From Mycolicibacterium tusciae (GTDB lineage: Bacteria > Actinomycetota > Actinomycetes > Mycobacteriales > Mycobacteriaceae): a stretch of 64,000 nt of DNA. The DNA lies in NCBI RefSeq assembly GCF_002086795.1, contig NZ_MVIM01000017.1, forward strand, positions 51,144-115,143. The letters run 5' to 3'. Of this stretch, positions 1-8,913 are shown one piece after another. A program made the translations under genes and the position numbers. Under the pieces are notes generated by a model, which saw only the letters and a list, made by a program, of their open reading frames with translations, searched no databases and was not told the DNA's origin. The first letter of the stretch is position 1; the number at the start of each line of letters is the position of its first letter.

Positions 1-1077
1 TTCACCGGGCAGGTGACCGCCGCGGGCAAGGTGCCGCCGGCCAAGGTGCTCGTGGTCGGCGCAGGGGTGGCCGGCCTGGCCGCCATCGGCGCGGCCGGCA
101 GCCTCGGTGCGGTCGTCAAGGCCACCGACCCGCGGCCCGAGGTCGCCGATCAGGTGCGCTCCCTCGGCGGGGAGTACATGCCAGTCGATCCGGAGGCGGC
201 CGAGGTCTCGGCGACCGGCTACGCCAAGGAGATGGGCGACGACTACAAGGCGCGCGAGGCCGCGCTGTACGCCGAGTTGGCCAAAGAGGTCGACATCATC
301 ATCACCACCGCGCTGATCCCGGGTAGGCCCGCGCCGCGCATCATCACCGCTGACATGGTCGCGTCGATGAAGCCGGGCAGCGTGCTCGTCGACATGGCGG
401 CCGCCAACGGTGGCAACGTCGAGGGCACCGTCAAGGATCAGGCGATCGTCACCGACCACGGCGTGACGATCATCGGCTACACCGATCTGGCGGGACGTCT
501 GCCCGCCACCGCGTCACAGCTCTACGGCACCAACCTGGTGAACCTGCTCAAGCTGCTCACCCCGGAGAAGGACGGGCAGCTCACCCTGGACTTCGACGAC
601 GTCGTTCAGCGGTCGGTCACCGTGGTGCGCGACGGCGAGACCACATGGCCGCCTCCTCCGGTACAGGTGTCCGCGGCGCCCGCGGCTGCCGCCGCCGCAC
701 CGGTCGAGCACAAGCCGGCCAAGACGCCGATGACGACCCGACGCCGGCTGGGCATCACCTTCGCGGCCGCGGCGGTGCTGTTCGCCCTCATTGCGCTGTC
801 CCCCGCCGCGCTGCAGGTACACCTGACGGTGTTCGCGCTGGCGATCGTCATCGGCTACTACGTGATCGGCAACGTGCACCACGCGCTGCACACGCCGCTG
901 ATGTCGGTAACCAACGCGATCTCGGGGATCATCGTCGTCGGCGCGCTGCTGCAGATCGGCCACGGCAACGGCGTCATCACCGGGATCGCATTCGTGGCCA
1001 TCCTGCTCGCCAGCATCAACGTTTTCGGTGGCTTCGCGGTGACGCGTCGCATGTTGTCCATGTTCTCGAGGAGCTAG
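1..1077 (+). CDS. pntA: NAD(P) transhydrogenase subunit alpha (fused), 5'-partial
   Basis: The gene is cut by the left edge: the frame is open from base 1 (Phe-Thr-Gly-Gln...). The protein binds NAD(H) and, with PntB, couples hydride transfer between NADH and NADP+ to proton movement across the membrane. The Rossmann motif VLVVGAGVAGLAAIG and the following ATDPRPEVADQV are typical of the AlaDH/PNT NAD-binding domain. After about residue 205 comes a Pro/Ala-rich linker, then RRRLGITF and about four hydrophobic segments that correspond to the membrane subunit. In M. tuberculosis, as I recall, these two parts are separate genes (pntAa, pntAb); here they form one frame. pntB follows after 6 bp. 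Confidence 0.95.
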   Translation, partial: FTGQVTAAGKVPPAKVLVVGAGVAGLAAIGAAGSLGAVVKATDPRPEVADQVRSLGGEYMPVDPEAAEVSATGYAKEMGDDYKAREAALYAELAKEVDIIITTALIPGRPAPRIITADMVASMKPGSVLVDMAAANGGNVEGTVKDQAIVTDHGVTIIGYTDLAGRLPATASQLYGTNLVNLLKLLTPEKDGQLTLDFDDVVQRSVTVVRDGETTWPPPPVQVSAAPAAAAAAPVEHKPAKTPMTTRRRLGITFAAAAVLFALIALSPAALQVHLTVFALAIVIGYYVIGNVHHALHTPLMSVTNAISGIIVVGALLQIGHGNGVITGIAFVAILLASINVFGGFAVTRRMLSMFSRS

Positions 1078-1083
1078 ATCGTC

Positions 1084-2529
1084 ATGTTCACCATTGAGAC
1101 TGCCGCCACCGCGGCCTACGTCGTCGCCGCGCTGTTGTTCATCCTGGCGCTTGCTGGCCTGTCCAAGCACGAGACATCAAGGGCGGGAAACAGTTTCGGC
1201 ATCGCCGGGATGGCCGTCGCGCTACTCGCGACCATCGCGCTGGCGCTCGCCCGCCACATCGAACCCTTGGGTCTGGGCCTGCTCGTCGTCGCCATGGTCA
1301 TCGGAGCGGTGATCGGGCTGTGGCGGGCGAAGATCGTCGAGATGACGGGCATGCCCGAGTTGATCGCGCTGCTGCACTCATTCGTCGGCCTGGCCGCCGT
1401 GCTGGTCGGCTGGAACGGCTACCTACACGTCGAGGGTGACGCCACCGGCGCTGAGGCGGTGCAGCTCGGCACCGAGGGAATGCTGGGCATTCACTCCGCC
1501 GAGGTCGTCATCGGTGTTTTCATCGGGGCGGTGACGTTCACCGGTTCGGTCGTCGCCAACCTGAAGTTGTCGGCCCGGATGAAGTCCGCGCCGATGATGC
1601 TGCCCGGCAAGAACGTCCTCAACGTCGGCGCGCTGGTGGTGTTCGCCGCGCTCACCGTGTGGTTCGTGATCGACCCGCAGCTGTGGCTGCTCATCGTGGT
1701 CACGGTGCTGGCGCTGCTCCTGGGCTGGCATCTGGTTGCGTCGATCGGCGGCGGCGACATGCCCGTGGTGGTGTCGATGCTCAACAGCTATTCGGGCTGG
1801 GCCGCCGCAGCGTCGGGCTTCCTGCTGGGCAACGACCTGCTCATCGTCACCGGCGCGCTGGTCGGCTCCTCCGGCGCCTACCTGTCCTACATCATGTGCA
1901 AGGCCATGAACCGGTCGTTCATCTCGGTGATCGCAGGCGGCTTCGGTATCGAAGCCGGCCCGGCGGATGACAAGGATTACGGCACCCACCGCGAGATCGA
2001 CGCCGACAGCGCGGCCGAACTCCTCGCCTCGGCGAGTTCTGTGATCATCACGCCCGGCTACGGCATGGCCGTCGCGCAGGCCCAGTACGGTGTCGCGGAC
2101 CTGACCCGGAAGCTGCGCGACCGCGGCGTCAACGTCCGGTTCGGCATCCACCCCGTTGCGGGACGCCTGCCCGGCCACATGAACGTGCTGCTGGCCGAGG
2201 CCAAGGTGCCCTACGACATCGTGCTCGAGATGGACGAGATCAACGACGACTTCAGTGACACCGACGTCGTCCTGGTCATCGGCGCCAACGACACCGTCAA
2301 CCCGGCGGCCTCCGAGGATCCGAGCAGCCCGATCGCCGGTATGCCGGTGCTGACGGTGTGGAACGCCAACAACGTCATCGTGTTCAAACGATCGATGGCA
2401 TCGGGCTACGCGGGCGTGCAGAACCCGCTGTTCTTCCGAGAGAACACCCAGATGCTGTTCGGCGACGCCAAGGACCGGGTGGATGCCATCAACGCTGCAC
2501 TCTCGGAATCGGTTTCCGCCGGCCACTAG
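1084..2529 (+). CDS. pntB: NAD(P) transhydrogenase subunit beta
   Basis: The 481-residue protein has the family's usual length. The N-terminal half is a run of hydrophobic segments forming the proton channel with the PntA membrane part. The C-terminal domain (about residue 310 on) binds NADP(H): SSVIITPGYGMAVAQAQ is the characteristic GYGMAVAQAQ loop, followed by FGIHPVAGRLPGHMNVLLAE, DEIN and VVLVIGANDTVNPAA. The ATG at 1084 lies 6 bp after the pntA stop, so the two form one operon. The product supplies NADPH at the expense of the proton gradient. Confidence 0.97.
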   Translation: MFTIETAATAAYVVAALLFILALAGLSKHETSRAGNSFGIAGMAVALLATIALALARHIEPLGLGLLVVAMVIGAVIGLWRAKIVEMTGMPELIALLHSFVGLAAVLVGWNGYLHVEGDATGAEAVQLGTEGMLGIHSAEVVIGVFIGAVTFTGSVVANLKLSARMKSAPMMLPGKNVLNVGALVVFAALTVWFVIDPQLWLLIVVTVLALLLGWHLVASIGGGDMPVVVSMLNSYSGWAAAASGFLLGNDLLIVTGALVGSSGAYLSYIMCKAMNRSFISVIAGGFGIEAGPADDKDYGTHREIDADSAAELLASASSVIITPGYGMAVAQAQYGVADLTRKLRDRGVNVRFGIHPVAGRLPGHMNVLLAEAKVPYDIVLEMDEINDDFSDTDVVLVIGANDTVNPAASEDPSSPIAGMPVLTVWNANNVIVFKRSMASGYAGVQNPLFFRENTQMLFGDAKDRVDAINAALSESVSAGH

Positions 2530-2584
2530 GTACCGGCGTTGGCGCCCCGCAGGCTGATCCGGCAGTGCCGATTAGAGTCCGCGT

Positions 2585-3724
2585 ATGCCCGTAGACCGGT
2601 TGTTGCCCACCCAGGAAGCCAACGAGCTGATCGCGCTCACCCGCGAGATCGCCGACAAGGTTCTCGATCCGGTGGTGGACACCCATGAGAAGGACGAGAC
2701 CTATCCCGACGGGGTGTTCCCCGCCCTCGGCGCGGCGGGATTGTTGAGCCTTCCGCAGCCCGAGCAGTGGGGCGGCGGCGGGCAACCGTTCGAGGTGTAC
2801 CTGCAGGTGCTCGAGGAACTGGCAGCGCGGTGGGCGGCCGTCGCGGTCGCGGTCAGCGTGCACAGCCTGTCGTCGCATCCGCTGCTGATGTTCGGTACCG
2901 AGGAACAGAAGCAACGCTGGCTTCCGGACATGCTGTCCGGCAGCCAGATCGGGGCCTACAGCCTGTCGGAGCCGCAGGCGGGCTCCGATGCTGCGGCGCT
3001 GCGGTGTGCCGCCAAATCCGATGACGACAGCTACGTGCTCAACGGTTCAAAATCCTGGATCACCCACGGCGGGGTCGCCGACTTCTACACGTTGTTCGCG
3101 CGGACCGGCGAAGGGTCAAGGGGCATTTCGTGTTTCCTGGTACCCGGCGATCTGCCCGGGCTCAGCTTCGGCAAGCCCGAGGAGAAGATGGGGTTGCATG
3201 CCGTCCCGACCACCTCTGCGTTCTACGACAACGCGCGCATCGGGGCGGACCGTCGTATCGGTGCGGATGGCCAGGGGCTGCAGATCGCGTTCAGCGCGCT
3301 GGACTCAGGCCGGCTGGGCATCGCCGCGGTGGCCACCGGGCTGGCGCAGGCGGCGCTGGACGAAGCGGTGCGTTATGCGAACGAGCGAACAACGTTCGGC
3401 CGCAAGATCATCGATCATCAGGGGCTGGGATTTCTGTTGGCGGACATGAGCGCGGCGGTGGTCAGCGCACGGGCGACATACCTCGACGCCGCGCGTCGTC
3501 GCGATCTGAACCTCCCGTACTCGGCGCAGGCCAGTGTGGCCAAGCTGGTCGCCACGGACGCGGCGATGAAGGTGACCACCGATGCCGTGCAGGTGTTCGG
3601 CGGCGCCGGGTACACGCGCGACTATCGCGTCGAGCGGTACATGCGAGAGGCCAAGATCATGCAGATCTTCGAAGGCACCAACCAGATTCAGCGCCTTGTC
3701 ATAGCTCGCGGCCTTACGACCTGA
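2585..3724 (+). CDS. Acyl-CoA dehydrogenase (FadE family)
   Basis: This is a 379-residue FAD-dependent acyl-CoA dehydrogenase of usual length. Seen: an FAD/substrate motif around YSLSEPQAGSDAAAL, SWITHGGVADFYTLFART, the arginine motif NERTTFGRKI, and the C-terminal MQIFEGTNQIQR with the Glu that serves as catalytic base in short/medium-chain enzymes. It should catalyse the alpha,beta-dehydrogenation step of acyl-CoA breakdown. It follows pntB by 55 bp but has its own promoter signal: TAGAGT at 2573-2578 ends 6 nt before the ATG, so the transcript is probably leaderless. The chain length and FadE number cannot be told from sequence. The last codons are part of a repeat whose second copy lies at 3841-3876. 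Confidence 0.93.
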   Translation: MPVDRLLPTQEANELIALTREIADKVLDPVVDTHEKDETYPDGVFPALGAAGLLSLPQPEQWGGGGQPFEVYLQVLEELAARWAAVAVAVSVHSLSSHPLLMFGTEEQKQRWLPDMLSGSQIGAYSLSEPQAGSDAAALRCAAKSDDDSYVLNGSKSWITHGGVADFYTLFARTGEGSRGISCFLVPGDLPGLSFGKPEEKMGLHAVPTTSAFYDNARIGADRRIGADGQGLQIAFSALDSGRLGIAAVATGLAQAALDEAVRYANERTTFGRKIIDHQGLGFLLADMSAAVVSARATYLDAARRRDLNLPYSAQASVAKLVATDAAMKVTTDAVQVFGGAGYTRDYRVERYMREAKIMQIFEGTNQIQRLVIARGLTT

Positions 3725-3876
3725 GTCGTACACGGGGTGGTCCCGCCATCGAAATCAAGTCGAACTTTCGCTGCAAATCGTTGAAACCGATGACCTAGCC
3801 GCGGCGAGGCCGCTACTTGCTCGTTGCGCAGCTGCGTGACCTTGTCATAGCTAGCGGCCTGACGACCTGAGTCGTA
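3695..3876. repeat. Palindrome-rich element with a 36-bp direct repeat
   Basis: A 36-bp sequence at 3695-3730, covering the fadE 3' end and stop, recurs at 3841-3876 with only two mismatches. Copy 1 ends in a perfect hairpin (TACGAC-CTGA-GTCGTA). Between and overlapping the copies are a 9-bp inverted repeat (AGGCCGCTA at 3807-3815, TAGCGGCCT at 3852-3860) and a central 10-bp palindrome CGCAGCTGCG (3827-3836). It encodes no convincing protein and fills the fadE to DUF3592 gap. It could be a REP/MITE-like element or a local duplication, and may also end transcription of both convergent genes. Confidence 0.6.
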
Positions 3877-3887
3877 GGGCCAGCCCC

Positions 3888-4382
3888 TCACCACGCAGTG
3901 CGCTGGCGTGCGGCCTTACCCCTTCTCCGGTGAACGATCACCGCGCCGATGACCGCACCCACCATGACGACCAGTCCCAAGAACGCGCCCACGATGAAGA
4001 CGAGGGCCATGATGATCTCCGAATCACTACCCGCCTCAATGGCGTACGACGGGTCGGACGGGTCGTAAGTGATCTCGACTTGGTCACCGACATCGGGGTT
4101 GTTGCCCGTGAACCAGACGATCTCGGCGCTGACTGGTGTGCCACCGTCGGACGTGAACTCGACGGTGACGGTGTCGGTGAAGGCCGCCACGTCGGTGACG
4201 GTTGCCGTGGTCGTCACGCCATAGGAGTCGAGATAGCTGTTGGACCAGTAGCCCGCATACGCGATACCACCGAAGATCAGCGAGCCGATCAGGCTGACGC
4301 CGGCCACGCACCAGAGCAGCACGGCCCACACCGCTGACGGCCCGGCGGGCGGGCCGTACGGCGACCATTGCGTGGGCTCCAT
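3888..4382 (-). CDS. DUF3592-like membrane protein
   Basis: The product is 164 residues if it starts at ATG 4382; a GTG at 4400 in the same frame would add six residues. An N-terminal hydrophobic segment (WAVLLWCVAGVSLIGSLIF) and a C-terminal one (IIMALVFIVGAFLGLVVMV) flank a beta-rich domain. That domain contains TATVTDVAAF, VTVEFTSDGG and VGDQVEITYDPSDPSYA, the pattern of DUF3592 proteins. The function is unknown. The C-terminus is basic (HRRRGKAARQR), so the short tail is probably cytoplasmic. It is convergent with the acyl-CoA dehydrogenase and 37 bp downstream of the hydrolase gene on the same strand. Confidence 0.7.
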   Translation of the reverse strand: MEPTQWSPYGPPAGPSAVWAVLLWCVAGVSLIGSLIFGGIAYAGYWSNSYLDSYGVTTTATVTDVAAFTDTVTVEFTSDGGTPVSAEIVWFTGNNPDVGDQVEITYDPSDPSYAIEAGSDSEIIMALVFIVGAFLGLVVMVGAVIGAVIVHRRRGKAARQRTAW

Positions 4383-4418
4383 CGCTATATGGTGGCGCAC
4401 AATTCGCGAGGGACCAGC

Positions 4419-5318
4419 CTATTGGATGAATTCGGTTATGGCGTTCACGAATTCGCCTGGCGCCTCGACCATCGGGCTGTGCCCCGAGCCTCGGATGACG
4501 ACCGGCGTCAGCCCCGCCTCGCGGTAGCGCTCGACGTTGGTCGCTGTCGGCGTCAAAACGTCGCGCTCACCCCAGACGACCAGCACCGGCTGCTCGAGGC
4601 GGGCGATGCGGTCCACCGCCGCGGGCGCGCCGCCCTGGCCGCGGGCATGACACAGCCCCGAGTGTGTCAACTGCTCCAGCGATCGGTGAGCCAGTGACGG
4701 CACCGCGAAATCGGTGGCGAAGCCCGTCTGCAACGCGCTGTCGCTGATCGCATCCACGGGGCGCAGCCTGTCGATGGCCTGTCCGATGATCGGCGCGCAG
4801 GCCAATCCGGCCAGCGCGGGCATCTGCGCGAGGCTCATTTCGGCGGGGGTATCGGAGATCACCACTCGCTCAACACGTTCGGGATCGTGCCCGGCGAGCG
4901 CCAGCGCCACGAACCCGCCCATCGAATGTCCCACCAGGACGGCGTGGCGCACCTCGAGGGCATCGAGCGCCTTGCGCACGGCGTCGGCCTGGCTTTCGAC
5001 GCGGTAACTCTCGGCGTTGCGGGGTGCCTCTGACCCACCGTGGCCGACGAGATCGATGGCGATCACGCGTTGCGCGGGCAATGCCGCCGCGACGCGATCC
5101 CACCACTGGACCGACGCCGAATAGCCGTGCAACAAAACGACTGCGCGATCACCAGGCGGGCCGAACTCCTTGACGTTGAGGTCCGGGCCTTCGAGTTCGA
5201 TGACCCGCCCGCCGTCGAACGCCTGAGCCTGACGTGTCGCCCTGGCTACCAGGAATGCGTTCACCACCAGCGCGGCGACCACGACGACGATCGCGATCAC
5301 GCCGATTCGCCACTTCAT
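4419..5318 (-). CDS. Membrane-anchored alpha/beta hydrolase
   Basis: The 299-residue protein has an N-terminal hydrophobic segment (IGVIAIVVVVAALVVNAFLVA), suggesting a membrane anchor or uncleaved signal with the hydrolase domain outside. Alpha/beta hydrolase motifs are complete: VVLLHGYSAS (oxyanion hole), VLVGHSMGGFVA (nucleophile Ser), WGERDVLTP (acid Asp) and GSGHSPMVEAP (His). Substrate is not predictable. The start is supported by TAGCGT (minus strand, plus-strand 5326-5331) ending 7 nt before the ATG, typical of a leaderless mycobacterial transcript. Confidence 0.9.
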   Translation of the reverse strand: MKWRIGVIAIVVVVAALVVNAFLVARATRQAQAFDGGRVIELEGPDLNVKEFGPPGDRAVVLLHGYSASVQWWDRVAAALPAQRVIAIDLVGHGGSEAPRNAESYRVESQADAVRKALDALEVRHAVLVGHSMGGFVALALAGHDPERVERVVISDTPAEMSLAQMPALAGLACAPIIGQAIDRLRPVDAISDSALQTGFATDFAVPSLAHRSLEQLTHSGLCHARGQGGAPAAVDRIARLEQPVLVVWGERDVLTPTATNVERYREAGLTPVVIRGSGHSPMVEAPGEFVNAITEFIQ

Positions 5319-5363
5319 CCGTCGGACGCTACCGCTGGGGCTGCATTGCGCGCCAACGGTTTT

Positions 5364-6545
5364 TCAGCTGATGGGTTCCGGCGGCGATGTCGCGGTCACC
5401 CGCGTGCCGTGACCAGCCGCGGAGTCGATCTCCATCGAACCGCCCATCGCGTCGAATCGCGCCAGCAGCGACCCGAGGCCGATATGTCCGTCGGCGACAT
5501 AGCTTTCGACGCTCGCAGGGTCGAAGCCCGTCCCGTCGTCGGTAATGGTCAACACCACCCTGTCCCGGTGCCGCGACAGGCTCACCCTGACGTTGCTCGC
5601 GCGCGCATGCTTGCCGATGTTGTTCAGCAGTTCTCGCGCCGCCCGGTACAGCAGCTGCTGCGACTCGGGCTTTCCGACGTCCTCCAGGTCGGCCTCCACG
5701 GCGCCATCGGAGCGAGCCTGGAACTGCCGCAGCAGTTCTCGCACGGCCTCCGTCAGCCCGAGCTGAGCAAGCACCTGGGGATGCAGCTCGGTCACTGTCG
5801 ACCGCAGCGCGGCGGCCGTCTGCTGTAGGGCGGCGTGCACGGCCTCCAGCGCAGGATCGCCGGTGCGCTCGCGGACCTCGTCGAGGTCGAGGCGGGCCGC
5901 CAGCAACGTCTGCAGCGGGCCGTCGTGCAGATGCTCGGCGACCTCCCGGTTGTGCCGCTCATCGGCCTGCATCGCCTCGGACACCAGCTGCCGACGGACC
6001 TCCTGCAGCCTCGTGACACGCGCCCGGCGCGACACCAGCACCACACACAGCGCCGTGGTGGCCGCCGCTGCCCAGAGTAGAAACCCGAAGTGCGAGTAGA
6101 CGATGTCCGGCATGCCGACGGTGTCGTCGCGCTTGGAATACACGATCCACACCCCGAGATAGCACAGTGCGGTGCCGGTGCCGAGGATCGCGGTGCGCCA
6201 CGGCCGGTCCTGAAAGGCGATCGCGACCGGCAGCAGGAAGAAGACCGGCAGCAGGGCCGCCGTCGCTCCCCCGGACACCAGGCACAGCAGCACGACGACG
6301 AGAACATCGAAGGTGGTCGAGGTCCAGTCCGCCCAGCGCGGCACCGGACCGCGCAGCACCACGACGAGCCACACCACGGCGGCAGCCGCGTAGATCCCCA
6401 GCACCACCTCGTACACGCCGGGCAGCCAGTGGTCGACGTCCCACGTCCACACCAACAGCGCGATCAGCGCGATCAACGGCAGCCGGAGGAGCGCGCTGAC
6501 GCGCACGGGTTCTGCCGTGAGGTATCGGGCGATGCGGTCGAGCAA
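5364..6545 (-). CDS. NarL/DegS-type sensor histidine kinase
   Basis: The 393-residue kinase has about five or six hydrophobic segments in residues 15-185 with little extracytoplasmic domain, so it probably senses a membrane or intramembrane signal. The HisKA_3 box is ERHNREVAEHLHDGPLQTLL, with the phospho-accepting His near residue 205. The HATPase domain follows: LLNNIGKHARASNV (N box), ITDDGTGFDP (G1) and GHIGLGSLLARFDAMGGS (G2). It begins 3 bp after the response regulator stop, so the order is regulator then kinase in one transcript. The ligand is unknown. Confidence 0.93.
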   Translation of the reverse strand: MLDRIARYLTAEPVRVSALLRLPLIALIALLVWTWDVDHWLPGVYEVVLGIYAAAAVVWLVVVLRGPVPRWADWTSTTFDVLVVVLLCLVSGGATAALLPVFFLLPVAIAFQDRPWRTAILGTGTALCYLGVWIVYSKRDDTVGMPDIVYSHFGFLLWAAAATTALCVVLVSRRARVTRLQEVRRQLVSEAMQADERHNREVAEHLHDGPLQTLLAARLDLDEVRERTGDPALEAVHAALQQTAAALRSTVTELHPQVLAQLGLTEAVRELLRQFQARSDGAVEADLEDVGKPESQQLLYRAARELLNNIGKHARASNVRVSLSRHRDRVVLTITDDGTGFDPASVESYVADGHIGLGSLLARFDAMGGSMEIDSAAGHGTRVTATSPPEPIS

Positions 6546-6547
6546 AG

Positions 6548-7201
6548 CTAGTCCAGCAGTTTGCGGCGCATCGCCTCGGCCACGGCCGCGGCGCGGTCGT
6601 TGACGCCGAGTTTCTCGTAGAGGCGCTGCACGTGGGTCTTCACGGTCGACGGCGCGAGGAACAATTCCTTGGCCATCGCGGGGATGCTGCCGCCCGCGGC
6701 GATCAGCTTGAGCACTTCGCGTTCACGCGGACTGAGCACCGGTCCTTCGGGCTCGGCGCGCTTACGTATCTCACCGGCCAGGCCGGCGGCGAGGCTGGGT
6801 GCCACGACGTCACGGCCCTTCGCGCAGTCCAGCACCGCGTTCACGAGTTCGGAGCGGCTCGACTCCTTGGGCAGGAATCCGGCCGCACCCTCCTGTAGCG
6901 CACGGAAGACGATCGCCGACTCGTCGTGCGCCGAGATCAGCAGGACGCGGGTCGGCAGGTCGTCGCGCACCACCGCGGCGGCGACTTCGGCGCCGTCCAT
7001 CCCCGGCATGCGGTAGTCCAGCAGCGCGACCTGGGGCTGATGCCTACGGATCGCCTCGAGTGCCGAAACGCCGTCGTCGGCCTCGGCGACCACCTCGATC
7101 GACCCGCTGGATATCAGCGCACGGACGACTCCGTCGCGAAACATCGGATGGTCGTCACCCACCACGACTCGCACTTTTTCGCTGGTCAGGCCTGTCGACA
7201 C
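6548..7201 (-). CDS. NarL/LuxR-family response regulator
   Basis: The receiver domain (VRVVVGDDHPMFRDGV, acidic pair near residues 16-17) carries the phospho-acceptor Asp62 in VALLDYRMPGMDG, the switch Ser in VLLISAHD and Lys in FLPKESS. The C-terminal LuxR helix-turn-helix reads LSPREREVLKLIAAGGS and STVKTHVQRLYEKLGV. The GTG at 7201 gives 217 residues, the usual size; an in-frame ATG at 7237 would add 12 residues. The frame is also open further upstream, but that stretch overlaps the decayed NTF2-like gene and does not resemble a receiver domain. It is the partner of the kinase immediately downstream. Confidence 0.92.
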   Translation of the reverse strand: MSTGLTSEKVRVVVGDDHPMFRDGVVRALISSGSIEVVAEADDGVSALEAIRRHQPQVALLDYRMPGMDGAEVAAAVVRDDLPTRVLLISAHDESAIVFRALQEGAAGFLPKESSRSELVNAVLDCAKGRDVVAPSLAAGLAGEIRKRAEPEGPVLSPREREVLKLIAAGGSIPAMAKELFLAPSTVKTHVQRLYEKLGVNDRAAAVAEAMRRKLLD

Positions 7202-7233
7202 AGCTGCCAGCTTCGCACAGCCACCTGCGTTGT

Positions 7234-7608
7234 TCATCCGAATGAACGACACGCGTTCACTCGGCGGCGTGCGATTCTCGGCGCGTGTAACGCCATTGCC
7301 CGGTACCACTGGCCGCCGATGTCGCGGCATTCGTACTGAAACCGTACGGCGATGCGGTTGTCGTGGAAATCCCACAGGCTTCTGCGCAGGACGTAGTCGA
7401 GCTCGCGCTGCCACTTCTGTGTCAGGAACGCGACGATCTCGGCGCGGCCGACGACGTGCACGTCACGGTTGCGCCACTCTGAATCGGGCGTATAGGCCAG
7501 GCTGACGCGCTCGGGATCGCGCCTGTTCCAGGCGTCCTCAGCGGCGTGCACCTTCTGGACGGCGGTCTCGAGAGTGAACGGCGGAAACGGCGGACGGCTT
7601 TCGGTCAT
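7234..7608 (-). pseudogene. NTF2-like (DUF1348) protein, 3'-truncated or decayed
   Basis: The first 95 or so residues match the DUF1348 SnoaL-like family: AEDAWNRRDPERVSLAYTPDSEWRNRD, IVAFLTQKWQREL, RSLWDFHDNRIAVRFQYE and DIGGQWYR. Family members, from memory, are about 150 residues and go on with a YGNE-WEF-DGLMRRREASIND-type ending. Here the frame leaves the family after GQWYR and ends in an arginine-rich tail at residue 124. The lost region runs into the response regulator leader, so I read this as a C-terminal deletion. It could still be expressed as a short fold-incomplete protein. It is divergent from fadE2. Confidence 0.6.
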
Positions 7609-7674
7609 GTCCTGTTATACGTGTCATACACTGCCGCGATTTCCGTATTTCCCGGGTGTCATATCGTGACTGTC

Positions 7675-8913
7675 ATGGACTTCGCGATGTCGGCCAAGGG
7701 GCAGGACTACCACAAGCGGCTCTCTGACTTCATGACCGAGTTCGTGTTCCCGGCGGAGAAGGACTACGAGGCCTACCGGCACGAGAAGGGCCCGGACGAC
7801 CACACCGTCCCACCCGTCATCGAGGACCTCAAGAAACTGGCCAAGGAACGCGGTCTGTGGAACCTGTTCCTGCCCGCCGAGTCGGGGCTGACGAACCTCG
7901 AATACGCGCCGCTGGCCGAGCTCACCGGTTGGAGCATGGAGATCGCGCCCGAGGTGACCAACTGCGCGGCACCCGACACCGGCAACATGGAAACCCTGCA
8001 CCTCTTCGCGAACGAGCAGCAGAGCAAGCAGTGGCTTGAACCACTGCTGAACGGAGAGATCCGCAGCGCCTTCGCGATGACGGAGCCCGCGGTGGCCTCC
8101 AGCGACGCCCGCAACATCCAGACCACGATGCTGCGCGACGGCGGCGACTACGTGATCAACGGCCGCAAATGGTGGATATCGGGGGCAGCCGATCCCCGCT
8201 GCAAGCTCCTCATCGTGATGGGCCGCACCAACCCGGATGCCGCCAGCCATCAGCAGCAGTCGATGATTCTTGTTCCCGTCGATACACCCGGTGTGTCGAT
8301 CGAGCGGTCGCTGCCGGTTTTCGGATGGCAGGACCAGCACGGCCACTGCGAGGTCAGCTTCGACAGCGTACGGGTGCCGGTGACGAATCTGCTCCACGAG
8401 GAGGGCAGCGGTTTCGCGATTGCGCAGGCCCGCCTGGGGCCCGGCCGCATCCATCACTGCATGCGCGCCATCGGGGTGGCCGAGCGCGCACTGGCACTGA
8501 TGGTCGACCGGGTGAACAATCGCATCGCCTTCGGTAAGCCGCTGGCCGAGCAGGGCGTGGTCCAGCAGCAGGTGGCGTTGTCGCGCAACGAAATCGACCA
8601 GGCGCGCCTGCTGTGTCACAAGGCGGCGTGGGTGATCGACCAAAAGGGCAACAAGGAAGCGCGCAACGAGGTCGCGATGATCAAGGCGGTGGCCCCGCAG
8701 ATGGCGTGCAACGTCATCGACCGCGCAATCCAGGTGCACGGCGCGGCGGGCGTCAGCGACGACACCGTGCTGGCTCGGCTCTACGGCTGGCACCGGGCCA
8801 TGCGCCTGTTCGACGGCCCCGACGAGGTCCACATGCGGAGCATCGCGCGGGCCGAACTCGGTAGGGAGAAATCGGCTTTCGCTGCGGCGGTGACCGCTGG
8901 ACCTACTCGGTGA
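7675..8913 (+). CDS. fadE2: Acyl-CoA dehydrogenase, FadE2-like (ACAD10/11 type)
   Basis: The 412-residue flavoprotein resembles FadE2 and the ACAD10/11 branch. Seen: FAMTEPAVASSDARNIQT, INGRKWWISGA, NNRIAFGKPLAEQGVVQQQ and the C-terminal LFDGPDEVHMRSIARAELG, where Asp occupies the usual catalytic Glu position, as in that branch. The frame is open from 7546, but the ATG at 7675 is preferred because family homology starts there and TATCGT (7662-7667) ends 7 nt before it. The stop overlaps the ptpB GTG by 4 bp. I recall M. tuberculosis also has fadE2 beside ptpB and pntA. Confidence 0.92.
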   Translation: MDFAMSAKGQDYHKRLSDFMTEFVFPAEKDYEAYRHEKGPDDHTVPPVIEDLKKLAKERGLWNLFLPAESGLTNLEYAPLAELTGWSMEIAPEVTNCAAPDTGNMETLHLFANEQQSKQWLEPLLNGEIRSAFAMTEPAVASSDARNIQTTMLRDGGDYVINGRKWWISGAADPRCKLLIVMGRTNPDAASHQQQSMILVPVDTPGVSIERSLPVFGWQDQHGHCEVSFDSVRVPVTNLLHEEGSGFAIAQARLGPGRIHHCMRAIGVAERALALMVDRVNNRIAFGKPLAEQGVVQQQVALSRNEIDQARLLCHKAAWVIDQKGNKEARNEVAMIKAVAPQMACNVIDRAIQVHGAAGVSDDTVLARLYGWHRAMRLFDGPDEVHMRSIARAELGREKSAFAAAVTAGPTR

